From: JACVRW01 sp963808545
Lineage (GTDB): Bacteria > Actinomycetota > Thermoleophilia > Solirubrobacterales > Thermoleophilaceae
Assembly (NCBI GenBank): GCA_963808545.1
Contig: CAWEGB010000007.1
Coordinates: forward strand, 124,001-188,000
Direction: 5' to 3'
Length of the DNA stretch: 64,000 bases
Made by a program: the position numbers and the translations under genes
Shown: in pieces, positions 40,961 to 49,173 of the stretch
How positions within the stretch are numbered: the stretch's first letter is position 1
How the letters are laid out: every line of letters starts with the position of its first letter
The notes under the pieces: generated by a model
The model's input: the letters and a program-made list of their open reading frames with translations, nothing else
Database searches by the model: none
Told to the model about the DNA's origin: nothing

Positions 40961-42198
40961 CGGCGTGTCTCCCTTTCCCTCAGTGGCTCGACGGCCGCTG
41001 CCGCCAGCTCCGATACCAGCTTGTCCTCGTAGAAGCGCTCGAGCGCGAACGGGGCGATCAGTTCCGGCGTCTTGTTGGTGGCGGCCAGCTCGGCCAGCGT
41101 CTTGCCGACGATCGGCGCCGCCTTGAAGCCATAGGTGCCCCAGCCCGAGCTCACGTGGAAGCCCTCGACCTCGGTCTTGCCGAGAATCGGGCTGTAGTCG
41201 GGGCTGAGATCGCAGAGCCCGGCCCAGCTGCGCAGGATCCGCGCCCGCTCGAGCTGGGGGAACAGCTCCAGCGAGTGGCGCGAGACCTCCTGCAGGAAGT
41301 TGAGCGTGCCCTGCATCCGGTAGGTCGTCCAGGGCTCGATCTCGGCGCCCATCAGGAACTCGCCGCGATCGGTCTGCGAGATGTACACGTGCATCTGGGA
41401 CGAGACGATGACCACGTCGAGCAGCGGCTTGACCGGCTCGGTCACACAGGCCTGGAGGATGTGGGTGGTGATCGGCATCTCCACCCCGGCCATGTCCGAG
41501 ATCAACGAGCTCCAGCCCGCGGTGCAGTTGAGCACCGTGCCGGCCTTGATCTTGCCGCGGTTGGTGGTGACCCCGCTCACGCGGCCGTTCTGGCGCTCGA
41601 TCCCGGTGACCTCGGTGTAGGGATGGATCTCCGCGCCGCCGTGGTCGGCCTCGCGCGCGAGGCCCCAGACGACGGCGTCGTGGCGGATCACGCCTCCCGG
41701 CGGGTGGTAGAGGGCGCCCATGATCGGGTGCACGGCGTCCGGGTTGTCCACCTGCATGGCCGGGGCCAGCTCCTTGATCTCGTCCGGGTAGATCAGGCGC
41801 GAGTCGATCCCGTTGAGGCGGTTGACCTCCGCGCGGTTGGCCATGACGAACATCGCGCGGTCGGTGTGGGCCAGCGTGAGGTGACCGATCTGGGAGAAGA
41901 GGAGGTTGAAGTTGAGCTCCTGCGAGAGCCCCTCGTAGAGCTTGACCGAGGCGTCGTAGAAGCGCGCGCCCTCCTCGGTCTTGTAGTTCGAGCGCAGGAT
42001 GGTGGTGTTGCGCCCGGCCGCGCCCGACCCGATGTAGCTCTTCTCGAGGATGGCGACGTCGGTGACGCCGTGGTCGCGGGCCAGGTAGTAGGCGGTGGCC
42101 AGCCCGTGCGACCCGCCGCCGATGATGACGACGTCGTAGGAGTCCTTGAGCTCGCCGCGGCGCCGCCACATCCGCTTCGTGCGGAACAGGTCACGCAC
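40957..42198 (-). CDS. soxB: sarcosine oxidase / N-methylglutamate dehydrogenase beta subunit
   Basis: 413 residues from GTG 42198. The FAD motif I-I-G-G-G-S-H-G-L-A-T-A is at about 25-36. The rest matches heterotetrameric SoxB: G-A-A-G-R-N-T-T-I-L-R-S-N-Y, R-S-W-A-G-L-C-D-L-S-P-D and S-G-W-G-T-Y-G-F-K-A-A-P. In N-methylglutamate dehydrogenase the same subunit is MgdA. The linked mgs and gmaS genes favour N-methylglutamate, but sarcosine oxidase cannot be excluded. The product's methyl group leaves as methylene-THF. Confidence 0.9.
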   Translation of the reverse strand: MRDLFRTKRMWRRRGELKDSYDVVIIGGGSHGLATAYYLARDHGVTDVAILEKSYIGSGAAGRNTTILRSNYKTEEGARFYDASVKLYEGLSQELNFNLLFSQIGHLTLAHTDRAMFVMANRAEVNRLNGIDSRLIYPDEIKELAPAMQVDNPDAVHPIMGALYHPPGGVIRHDAVVWGLAREADHGGAEIHPYTEVTGIERQNGRVSGVTTNRGKIKAGTVLNCTAGWSSLISDMAGVEMPITTHILQACVTEPVKPLLDVVIVSSQMHVYISQTDRGEFLMGAEIEPWTTYRMQGTLNFLQEVSRHSLELFPQLERARILRSWAGLCDLSPDYSPILGKTEVEGFHVSSGWGTYGFKAAPIVGKTLAELAATNKTPELIAPFALERFYEDKLVSELAAAAVEPLRERETRR

Positions 42199-42962
42199 CG
42201 GAGCGACACCTCTCGGTCGTCGTGCGCGAGGGCGCGGCCCCGCGCCGGAGCGATGGCTCTCTGGTCGATCGACTCGAGCGCGTCCACGCCCACCGGGCCG
42301 CCGCCCAGGCTCTCGGCGGCGTCGGCCACCACGGTCCAGACGTACTGCCCGAGCGCGAAGCCGAAGGTCATCAGGAAGCGGTCGTCGCCCTCGCGCAGGA
42401 CCGCCCCCGGAGTTCGGGCCACCGAGCCCGGGCGAAAGCCCTGGAGCGGCAGCTCACGCGGGCGCAGGTCGAGCGCCGTGAAGCGCGCGAACGTCTCGCG
42501 CGCTAGCGGGCCGGCGATGGTCATGGCCCCGAACACGCAGGTCACGTCCAGCACTGAGGCGAAGCCCGAGACCCCGGCGGCCGCCTGCTCGAGCGTCTCG
42601 AGCAGCGCCGCGGTGCCCGCGCTGTCGCAGACGACGATGACCCGCTCGGGCGTGTAGGGACACCACCAGGCGCCGGGCGTGCGGGTGGCGCGACCCAGCT
42701 CGAGCCCCGCCGCGCCGCCGGCGGCCGCGATCGCGGCGAGGTCCGCGGAGCGCGCCTGGATCTCGATCTTGCCCAGATGGGAGACGTCGGCGAAGCCGAC
42801 GCTCTCGTGGCGGCGCCGGGCCTCCGGCTCCTCGCCCTCGAAGCGAACCGCGACCTCCCAGCCGTCGCGACGTTCGATCTCCGCGCCGGCGCGCCGGGCC
42901 TCGCGCTCCATCGGGCTCCGCGCCGGCGCGTGCGCGCCGGGTGAGAGGTATTGCAGGCTCAC
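42191..42962 (-). CDS. soxG: sarcosine oxidase / N-methylglutamate dehydrogenase gamma subunit, 3' end unclear
   Basis: Starts at GTG 42962, overlapping the soxA stop (GTGA). SoxG-like segments: V-G-F-A-D-V-S-H-L-G-K-I, P-G-A-W-W-C-P-Y, A-G-P-L-A-R-E-T-F-A and, near the end, G-G-P-V-G-V-D-A-L. After that point the frame does not close before soxB; it stays open to 41793. One base removed between about 42300 and 42200 would let it stop at TGA 42191-42193, overlapping the soxB GTG. That gives about 256 residues. The given end assumes this. The subunit helps fold and assemble the complex with SoxA. Confidence 0.7.
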
Positions 42963-45826
42963 GAGCGCAGCACCTCGCCGTCGGGATCGAAGAAGGGCTT
43001 CGTGACCACCTCGGCGGCCAGCCGCTTGCCGTTGTCGGAGATCGTGACGCTGGCGCCGTCCTTGGCCAGCGCCGCGGGCACCCAGGCCAGTCCGATCACC
43101 CGGTCGAGCTGCGGCGAGTAGCGCGCGCTCGTGACCTGGCCCATCGGCGCCTCGCCCTCGGGGATGATCACCGCACCCTCGGTGGGCACGTGGCCGTTGG
43201 CCAGCGTGAAGCCAACCAGCGCGGTCTCGAGCGGCTCCTCGGAGTAGTGCTCGAGCGCCCATCGGCCGATGAAGTCCGTCTCCTTGTCGAGCTTGACGAT
43301 CCAGGGCATGGCCGCTCCGAACGGGTTCGACTCGGAGTCGGTGTCCTGGCCGACGAGGATGTGCATCTTCTGGAGCCGCAGCAGCCGCTGCGGCTCGAGC
43401 CCGAACGGCTTGAGCCCGTGCTCGTCACCGGCTTCGAGCAGTGCGTCCCAGAGGTGCTCGCCCTGGGCGGCCGGGAAGTGGATCTCGTAGCCCACCTCGC
43501 CCACGAACCCGATGCGGAGGATCAGGCAGGGCACGCCGGCCACGTCGGCGTGCTTGCCGTCGAGGTAGGTGAAGGCCTCCGGCGAGCAGTCGAGGTCGGT
43601 GAGCTTGGCCATGATGTCGCGCGAGCGCGGACCGGCCAGGTTGACCGCGCCCAGGCCCTGCGTGACGTCGGTGAGGTACACCTCGAGGTCCCAGTCGGCC
43701 AGCCACCAGGAGAACCACTCGTACACCGCGCCCGCGCCGCTCGACGTGGTGGTCACGTAGAAGGAGTCGTCGTCGAGCCGGGAGACGGTGCCGTCGTCCA
43801 TGATCCGGCCGGAGTCGCTGGCCATGACCCCGTAGCGGATCCGGCCGGACTTCAGGTTCGAGAAGCGATTGGGATAGAGGCGGTCGAGCAGCTCGCCCGC
43901 GTCCGGGCCGCTCACGATCAGCTTGCCGAGGGTGGAGACGTCGATCAGTCCGGCCGCCTCGTGCACGGCCACGGCCTCGGAGCGCGGGTCGCCGTAGTCG
44001 TAGGCGCGGCGCCAGTCGCCGGCCCACATGATGTTGCCGCCCAGCTCGCGGTGGCGAGCGTGGATGGCCGAGCGCTTGGCGGGCTCGAAGGGACGTCCGG
44101 CGAGCGCGCCCATGGGCACGGTCACCCATGGCGGGCGCGCCGTAGTGGTACCCACCTCCTCGAGGCTCTGCCCGGTCTCCTCGGCCATCAGCCGCACGGC
44201 GGGCAGCTGGCACATGCGGCCCTGGCAGGGGCCCATCGTGGTGGTGGTGTAGCGCTTGGACAGCTCGATCGAGTCGTAGCCCTCTTCCACGCTGAGGTGG
44301 ATGTCCTTTGCGGTCACGTCCTCGCACAGGCAGGCAAAGCACTTGCCCTTGCGCCCGCTCGTGACCGGCGGAGGCACGGCCGTGGGAGTTGGCCAGGCCG
44401 GCCGGCGCTCGAGGTTCTCTCGATCGGACGCGGCGCGTTCGCGCGAGCCGGCGTCACCGAAGCCGAGCGAGTGAGCCGCATCGGCCCCGGCGAGGGCGCC
44501 CGACAGCTCGGCGCTTTCGAGCTCGCCCGCTCCGGCCACCTCGCCGGCGGCGTAGACGGCGGGGGGCAGCTCCGACAGCGCGAAGTGCCCGCGCTCGCTG
44601 TCGTAGGCCGTGCGGCCGCCACCCTGTGTGATCAGCGAGCTGGCGGGTGAGCTTCCGCCCGACACGAGCAGGAGGTCGCATCCCACGGTCTGCTCGCCGT
44701 CGTCCTCGGCCCCGGGCGGCCCCAGCACCACGCCCTGGAGCTGACCGCGCCCGCGCGCCTCGAGCACGGTCGCGCCGCGCATGACCCGGACGTTGCGCCG
44801 CTGGAGCTGGCCGGCCGCCTGGGAGCCTCCGTTGGGTCTGAGATCGGCCACGCAGGCCAGCTCGACCCCGGCGTCCAGGAGCGCCAGCGCCGCGTGGAGG
44901 CCGCGGTCGTCCACCGTGGCCACCACGGCCCGGGTGCCCGGCCTTATGGCGTACAGGGAGATGAGGCGCAGCGCGCCGCCGGAGAGCATCACGCCCGGCA
45001 GGTCGTTGCCCGGAAACAGCAGCGGCTGCTCGATCGCGCCGGTGGCGTACACCTGGGTCCTCGCGCGGACCTGGTGCAGCGTGTCGCCCTGCCACACCGG
45101 CACCAGACCGTCGAAGGCGCCCAGGGCGGGAGCGTTCTCGAGCAGCTCCACCCCGGCCGCACGGGCCCTGTCCGCGAGCTCGCGCGCGTAGTCGGTTCCG
45201 CCCTCGGCCAGCAGCCGCCCGCCGAGCTGCGGACCCTCGTCGGCCAGCACGGTGTCCGCTCCCAGCTCGGCCGCGGTGACAGCCGCCGACATCCCGGCCA
45301 CGCCTCCGCCCACCACCAGCACGTCGGCGTGGCGCCGGCGGTACTCGGTGCGCCATTCGCGCTCGGGCTGGCTCTTGCGCAGCTTGCCGAGGCCGGCCAC
45401 CGAGCGCAGCACCTTCTCGTACAGCGGCCACAGCCGCCGCGGACGGATGAAGGTCTTGTAGTAGAAGCCGGGCGGCGTGAAGGGCCCGCCGACGATGTCG
45501 GTGGCCCGCATCACGTCCAGATCGAGCGAGGGCGACGCGTTCATGTGGGTCACCTGCATGCCCTCGCGCACCGGCTCGGTGCAGGCCCGCACTCCCGGGG
45601 CGTCGCCCACCTGCACCATGCAGTTGGCGCACTGCCCGGCGCAGCACATCAGCCCGCGCTTGCGGTGGTACTTGAAGCTGCGCGAGAACGTCCGCTGGCC
45701 TGCCGCGAACAGCGCTGAGCCGATCGTGTCGCCCTCGTGCGCGCTCACCGGCTTGCCGTCGAAGGTGAAGCGAATCTCGGTCGCGCGGTCGATCCGCTCG
45801 CCGCGCTGTTCGGGCAGCCGGGTCAC
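42959..45826 (-). CDS. soxA: sarcosine oxidase / N-methylglutamate dehydrogenase alpha subunit
   Basis: 955 residues from GTG 45826, which overlaps the soxD stop (GTGA). A 2Fe-2S-ferredoxin-like N-terminal region has C-C-A-G-Q-C-A-N-C-M. A nucleotide-binding domain follows with V-V-G-G-G-V-A-G-M-S-A-A near residue 180. A small BFD-like Cys cluster comes next: C-F-A-C-L-C-E-D-V and G-P-C-Q-G-R-M-C. A C-terminal GcvT-like THF-binding domain has I-M-D-D-G-T-V, G-F-V-G-E-V-G-Y-E-I and G-L-E-P-Q-R-L-L-R. This is the full SoxA/MgdC architecture. It uses NAD(P) and passes the C1 unit to THF. Confidence 0.93.
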   Translation of the reverse strand: MTRLPEQRGERIDRATEIRFTFDGKPVSAHEGDTIGSALFAAGQRTFSRSFKYHRKRGLMCCAGQCANCMVQVGDAPGVRACTEPVREGMQVTHMNASPSLDLDVMRATDIVGGPFTPPGFYYKTFIRPRRLWPLYEKVLRSVAGLGKLRKSQPEREWRTEYRRRHADVLVVGGGVAGMSAAVTAAELGADTVLADEGPQLGGRLLAEGGTDYARELADRARAAGVELLENAPALGAFDGLVPVWQGDTLHQVRARTQVYATGAIEQPLLFPGNDLPGVMLSGGALRLISLYAIRPGTRAVVATVDDRGLHAALALLDAGVELACVADLRPNGGSQAAGQLQRRNVRVMRGATVLEARGRGQLQGVVLGPPGAEDDGEQTVGCDLLLVSGGSSPASSLITQGGGRTAYDSERGHFALSELPPAVYAAGEVAGAGELESAELSGALAGADAAHSLGFGDAGSRERAASDRENLERRPAWPTPTAVPPPVTSGRKGKCFACLCEDVTAKDIHLSVEEGYDSIELSKRYTTTTMGPCQGRMCQLPAVRLMAEETGQSLEEVGTTTARPPWVTVPMGALAGRPFEPAKRSAIHARHRELGGNIMWAGDWRRAYDYGDPRSEAVAVHEAAGLIDVSTLGKLIVSGPDAGELLDRLYPNRFSNLKSGRIRYGVMASDSGRIMDDGTVSRLDDDSFYVTTTSSGAGAVYEWFSWWLADWDLEVYLTDVTQGLGAVNLAGPRSRDIMAKLTDLDCSPEAFTYLDGKHADVAGVPCLILRIGFVGEVGYEIHFPAAQGEHLWDALLEAGDEHGLKPFGLEPQRLLRLQKMHILVGQDTDSESNPFGAAMPWIVKLDKETDFIGRWALEHYSEEPLETALVGFTLANGHVPTEGAVIIPEGEAPMGQVTSARYSPQLDRVIGLAWVPAALAKDGASVTISDNGKRLAAEVVTKPFFDPDGEVLRS

Positions 45827-46146
45827 AGGCCCTGCCCCGCCCCGTCGGCTCCACCGGCGGCCGCGCCCGCGCCCTCGGCCGGCGCGTCGGGCACCGCTCC
45901 GGGCAGCTCGGTGAACATCACCTCGTTGGTGCGGGTGTCCCGCTCGGCGATGAACCACGCCCCGCAACCCGAGCGGTGGCACCACCACTCCCGCTGGATG
46001 CCCGCCACGTTCCTGCGGAAATAGTTGTAGCGGCCCAGCTCTCGCAGGGACGGCTCCGACGTCGGACGCGGGTTCAGCTCACCGCCGAAGCCGAAGTCGG
46101 TGACCTCGCGGGGACCGCAGTTGGGGCAGGAGAGAACGTAGGACAT
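45823..46146 (-). CDS. soxD: sarcosine oxidase / N-methylglutamate dehydrogenase delta subunit
   Basis: 107 residues. Zinc-binding pattern C-P-N-C-G near the N-terminus and W-W-C-H-R-S-G-C-G-A-W-F in the middle, as in SoxD/MgdB. The alanine/glycine-rich tail after residue 85 is not typical. It is the first gene of soxD-soxA-soxG-soxB-fhs-gntR, all joined by short overlaps. This order differs from the usual soxBDAG. An operator candidate lies 41 bases before the ATG. Confidence 0.9.
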   Translation of the reverse strand: MSYVLSCPNCGPREVTDFGFGGELNPRPTSEPSLRELGRYNYFRRNVAGIQREWWCHRSGCGAWFIAERDTRTNEVMFTELPGAVPDAPAEGAGAAAGGADGAGQGL

Positions 46147-46186
46147 GCGCGAGCTCTACCCCGACCCGGGGGAGCGCGGGGATCTT

Positions 46187-46200
46187 AAACAAATTGGTCC
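46187..46200. promoter_or_regulatory. operator candidate before soxD
   Basis: AAACAAATTGGTCC, matching the island motif in its centre (ACAAATT.GT) but less at the ends. It lies between soxD and the CDGSH gene, 41-54 bases from the soxD start. Confidence 0.45.
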
Positions 46201-46228
46201 AAAACCGCAAGCGTGCTCGCGCCGATCG

Positions 46229-46465
46229 CTAGGCCGAGTCCTCGGCGGCCACCGCCCGCTCGGCTGCGTCGAAGCCGATCTTCGAGTGCGTGCCGTCGCA
46301 GAACGGCTTAGTCGTCGAGCCGCCGCACCGGCACAGGGCCACCGCACCGCCCTTGTCCGACAGGTCGTATTCGTTGCCGTCCGCGTCGATCACGCGCACC
46401 GGGCCGGTCACCTTGTAGGGCCCGCTCTCGCGCGCCTTGATCACCACTTCGTCCATGGCCGTCAT
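46229..46465 (-). CDS. CDGSH iron-sulfur domain protein
   Basis: 78 residues. The cluster motif C-R-C-G-G-S-T-T-K-P-F-C-D-G-T-H is present, which gives the three-Cys one-His ligand set of CDGSH/mitoNEET domains. These bind a redox-active, pH-labile [2Fe-2S] cluster. The gene precedes soxD on the same strand, 82 bases upstream, with its own region and the candidate operator between. It could be a small electron carrier for nearby flavoproteins, though the family is widespread. Confidence 0.87.
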   Translation of the reverse strand: MTAMDEVVIKARESGPYKVTGPVRVIDADGNEYDLSDKGGAVALCRCGGSTTKPFCDGTHSKIGFDAAERAVAAEDSA

Positions 46466-46476
46466 TGTTTCGCGGG

Positions 46477-46767
46477 ATGCAGCGCGTGGCCAGGCTCGAT
46501 CACCCGGAGGTGCACGAGATCGTGCCCTCTCACCACTGCGTGCTGCGCTTCCGGCAGCGCCGCCCGGTGCGCCAGCGCGGCGCCGACGCCGTGGCCGAGG
46601 CGCTGGTGGCCACCCTCGAGGACGCCGACGTGAGCCGCTGGCCGCCGGCCTGGGCGATGAGCGATCGCCGCACCGAGTTGTGGGCGGTCAACGGCGAGCT
46701 GGCCTTCCCGCTCGAGCGCAGCGAGCGCCACGGCCGCTACGTCGCGGTGACCTGCCTGTCGCGCTGA
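46477..46767 (+). CDS. hypothetical protein
   Basis: 96 residues from ATG 46477; a TTG at 46465 would overlap the divergent start. The sequence has H-E-I-V-P-S-H-H-C-V-L-R-F-R-Q-R-R-P-V-R, A-D-A-V-A-E-A-L-V-A and W-A-V-N-G-E-L-A-F-P-L. It reads like a small cytoplasmic alpha/beta protein. Codon use is normal for the window. No family is recognised. It is followed 14 bases later by a lipoprotein gene. Confidence 0.55.
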   Translation: MQRVARLDHPEVHEIVPSHHCVLRFRQRRPVRQRGADAVAEALVATLEDADVSRWPPAWAMSDRRTELWAVNGELAFPLERSERHGRYVAVTCLSR

Positions 46768-46781
46768 CTACGATCGCCCGC

Positions 46782-47678
46782 GTGGTTCGCGCGCTGACCC
46801 TCGCCCTCTGCCTGCTCGCCATGGGCGCCGCGGCCTGCGGCGACGACTCGGAGGACGTCGACCCGATGGGCCGGCTGCCGGAGAACGCGTCGGTCATCAC
46901 CTCGGTGGACTTCGACCGGGCTCGCCGCGCGCTCGACCTGGACGAGGACTTCGACTTCTCCGACGTGTCCGAGGAGGACGGCGACTCCGAGGGGAGGCTG
47001 TCTATCGCGGGGGCGCTCGTCTTCCTCTACCTCGCCCCCTCGCGGTCGGTGCCGCTGCGTGCGGCCCTCGACCACTCGCAGGTCGCGGCCGCGGCCAGCG
47101 GCGGCCGCTCTCCCGAAGAGGCGGTAACCGTCGTGGCCACGGAGCAGTCCCTCGACGACCTGGCCGAGGAGCTCGAAGGGCGCGGCTACCGCCGCGAGGG
47201 AGAGCTGCTGGTATCGGACGAGAGCTTCGAGGACGTGGTCTATCCCGCCGTGGGCGAAGCCGACGGGGTGCTGGTGATGGGCGGGAGCGAGGAGGCGGTC
47301 CGCGACGCGCTCGGCCGCGAGGACGGCGGCGGCGAGGCCGCGGAGCTGCTCGACACGCTCGGCGAGCCGCCCGTGCGAGCGGTCAGCACCCTGTCCGGCT
47401 CGTGCGTGCGCGGGCTGGGAATCTCCGACGAGCTCCAGCCCGCGCGCGGCGAGGTGCTGATCTTCACCGACGACGATGCCGATTCCGACGCCGTGCGTTT
47501 CGAGGAGGCGTTCTCCTCGTCCCCGGGCCGCGATACCGAGTCGATCGAGCTCGAGGACCCCGACACCGACGGCGACCTCGTGAGCATCGAATACGGCTAC
47601 GAGGACGCCGAGCCCGCCGCCAGCCTCACCCGGCTGATCGCCGCCGGGTTCGCGGAGGAGAACCTCTACGACTGCTAG
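46782..47678 (+). CDS. putative lipoprotein
   Basis: 298 residues from GTG 46782. A short hydrophobic leader ends in the lipobox-like A-A-A-C-G-D-D. The mature part is very acidic, rich in D and E, with repeated strand-like segments such as V-I-T-S-V-D-F-D-R-A-R and V-L-V-M-G-G-S-E-E-A-V-R-D-A-L-G. This resembles Gram-positive lipoproteins with a DUF3352-like fold, but I cannot confirm that. The longer in-frame reading upstream is Arg/Gly-rich shadow sequence and was rejected. Confidence 0.7.
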   Translation: MVRALTLALCLLAMGAAACGDDSEDVDPMGRLPENASVITSVDFDRARRALDLDEDFDFSDVSEEDGDSEGRLSIAGALVFLYLAPSRSVPLRAALDHSQVAAAASGGRSPEEAVTVVATEQSLDDLAEELEGRGYRREGELLVSDESFEDVVYPAVGEADGVLVMGGSEEAVRDALGREDGGGEAAELLDTLGEPPVRAVSTLSGSCVRGLGISDELQPARGEVLIFTDDDADSDAVRFEEAFSSSPGRDTESIELEDPDTDGDLVSIEYGYEDAEPAASLTRLIAAGFAEENLYDC

Positions 47679-49084
47679 GCCGGCTCAGGATCGGCCGGGC
47701 TGATGTTCTGGTTCACGGAGAACAGGTTCCCGGGGTCGAATGTGGCCTTGACCCGGGCCAGCCGGTCGTAGTTGTCGCGGTAGCTCGCCCGGACGCGCTC
47801 CTGACCCTCGTCCATCATCATGTTCACGTAAGCGCCGCCGGCCGAGTAGGGGTGCAGCGCCTCCTGGTAGTCGATGCTCCAGCGCCGGATCGCCTCCACG
47901 TTCGCCGGATCGGGGTCCACGCCCGCGAACACCGACGCCCAGCGCGCGTCGCGATAGCTCCACGCGGTATCGGAGGAGGACAGGTCGTGCGCGGCGCCGT
48001 CGATCGGGTACAGGTGCATCGTCGACTTGATCGTGGGCAGCTCGGCTCCGAAGCGGGCGTGGATCTTCACCGCCTCGTCGGGTAGGTCCTTCACGAAGTC
48101 GGCCCGCCAGTACCACTGGTCGCCGGGCGGGTAGAGCCCGTCGAACGCGCTCTGCAGGTCGGCGTGGGGCATCGGCTGCGGCCCGTGCAGCAGCGGCTCG
48201 GGCAGGGCGTCCAGCAGCGGCTTCATGTCGGCGGCCGCCTCCTCCTCGGACCCCGTGTGGCACCACACCACGCCGCAGATCTTGCGGCCATGGAGCTCTT
48301 CGGGGAACGGCGGCGCGGGCGGCACGCAGCCGAAGAGGAAGAAGCCGTTGAGCTCGCGCGGAGCCGCCGGCAGGAAGTCGCGGTAGGCCGTGAGCACCTC
48401 GGCGCCCATCTCCACCGGCCAGAACGTCGGTCCGCCGATGATCGTGCCCACCTCGTGCAGCCTGAAGGTGAACGAGGTGACCACCCCGAAGTTGCCGCCG
48501 CCGCCCCGGATCGCCCAGTAGAGGTCCGGATGCTCGTCGGCGCTGGCGCGCACCTGCTCACCGCTGGCCAGCACCACATCGGCTTCCAGCAGGTTGTCGA
48601 TGGCCAGACCGCACTTGCGGGTCAGATGGCCGAGCCCGCCGCCGAGCGTGAGGCCGCCCACACCGGTGGTGGCGATGATGCCGCTCGGGGTGGCGAGTCC
48701 GTGCTCGCCGGTGGCGCGGTCCACCTGTCCCCAGGTGCATCCGCCACCGACGCGCACGGTGCGAGCCCGCGGATCGACATGGATGTCATCGAGGGGGGAG
48801 AGATCGATGACCACGCCGTCGTCGCAGGTGCCGAGGCCGCCGCCGTTGTGGCCTCCGCCGCGAACCGCGAGCAGCAGTTCGCGCTCACGGGCAAAGCCGA
48901 CCATCGCCGCCACGTCGTCCGCGCTGGTGCAGCGTGCGATCAGCGCCGGACGCTTGTCGATCATCGCGTTGTAGACCGCGCGAACCTCGTCGTAGTTGGC
49001 CTCGTCCGGCCCGATCAGCTCTCCGGCGAAGCCGGCTCCGAGGTCCTTGCGGGCGGCCTCGGCGGCGGTGGTCAGGGTGCTCAC
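47675..49084 (-). CDS. FAD-linked oxidase of the berberine-bridge (BBE/VAO) type
   Basis: 469 residues from GTG 49084. The FAD-binding PCMH domain has V-R-G-G-G-H-N, whose His is the usual 8-alpha-histidyl link, then G-G-G-L-G-H-L-T-R-K-C-G-L, where the Cys can form the second covalent bond. The BBE C-terminus ends in D-P-G-N-L-F-S-V-N-Q-N-I. The family oxidises sugars, alkaloids and many small alcohols. The substrate cannot be predicted, and it shows no link to the C1 genes. It overlaps the convergent lipoprotein stop by four bases. Confidence 0.88.
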   Translation of the reverse strand: MSTLTTAAEAARKDLGAGFAGELIGPDEANYDEVRAVYNAMIDKRPALIARCTSADDVAAMVGFARERELLLAVRGGGHNGGGLGTCDDGVVIDLSPLDDIHVDPRARTVRVGGGCTWGQVDRATGEHGLATPSGIIATTGVGGLTLGGGLGHLTRKCGLAIDNLLEADVVLASGEQVRASADEHPDLYWAIRGGGGNFGVVTSFTFRLHEVGTIIGGPTFWPVEMGAEVLTAYRDFLPAAPRELNGFFLFGCVPPAPPFPEELHGRKICGVVWCHTGSEEEAAADMKPLLDALPEPLLHGPQPMPHADLQSAFDGLYPPGDQWYWRADFVKDLPDEAVKIHARFGAELPTIKSTMHLYPIDGAAHDLSSSDTAWSYRDARWASVFAGVDPDPANVEAIRRWSIDYQEALHPYSAGGAYVNMMMDEGQERVRASYRDNYDRLARVKATFDPGNLFSVNQNISPADPEPA

Positions 49085-49173
49085 GTGGGGTTCTCCTTCG
49101 TTCGGTCGATCGCGATGTCTCCCCTGAGGCGTGAAGAACGGCGGAACAGTTGTGGCGCGTAGCCGCTACGGAC

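Noticed and set aside
40957..46146. Calling the sox genes definitely N-methylglutamate dehydrogenase
   Set aside because: Sequence motifs are shared by sarcosine oxidase and N-methylglutamate dehydrogenase. Only the linked gmaS/mgs genes favour the latter, so both names are kept.
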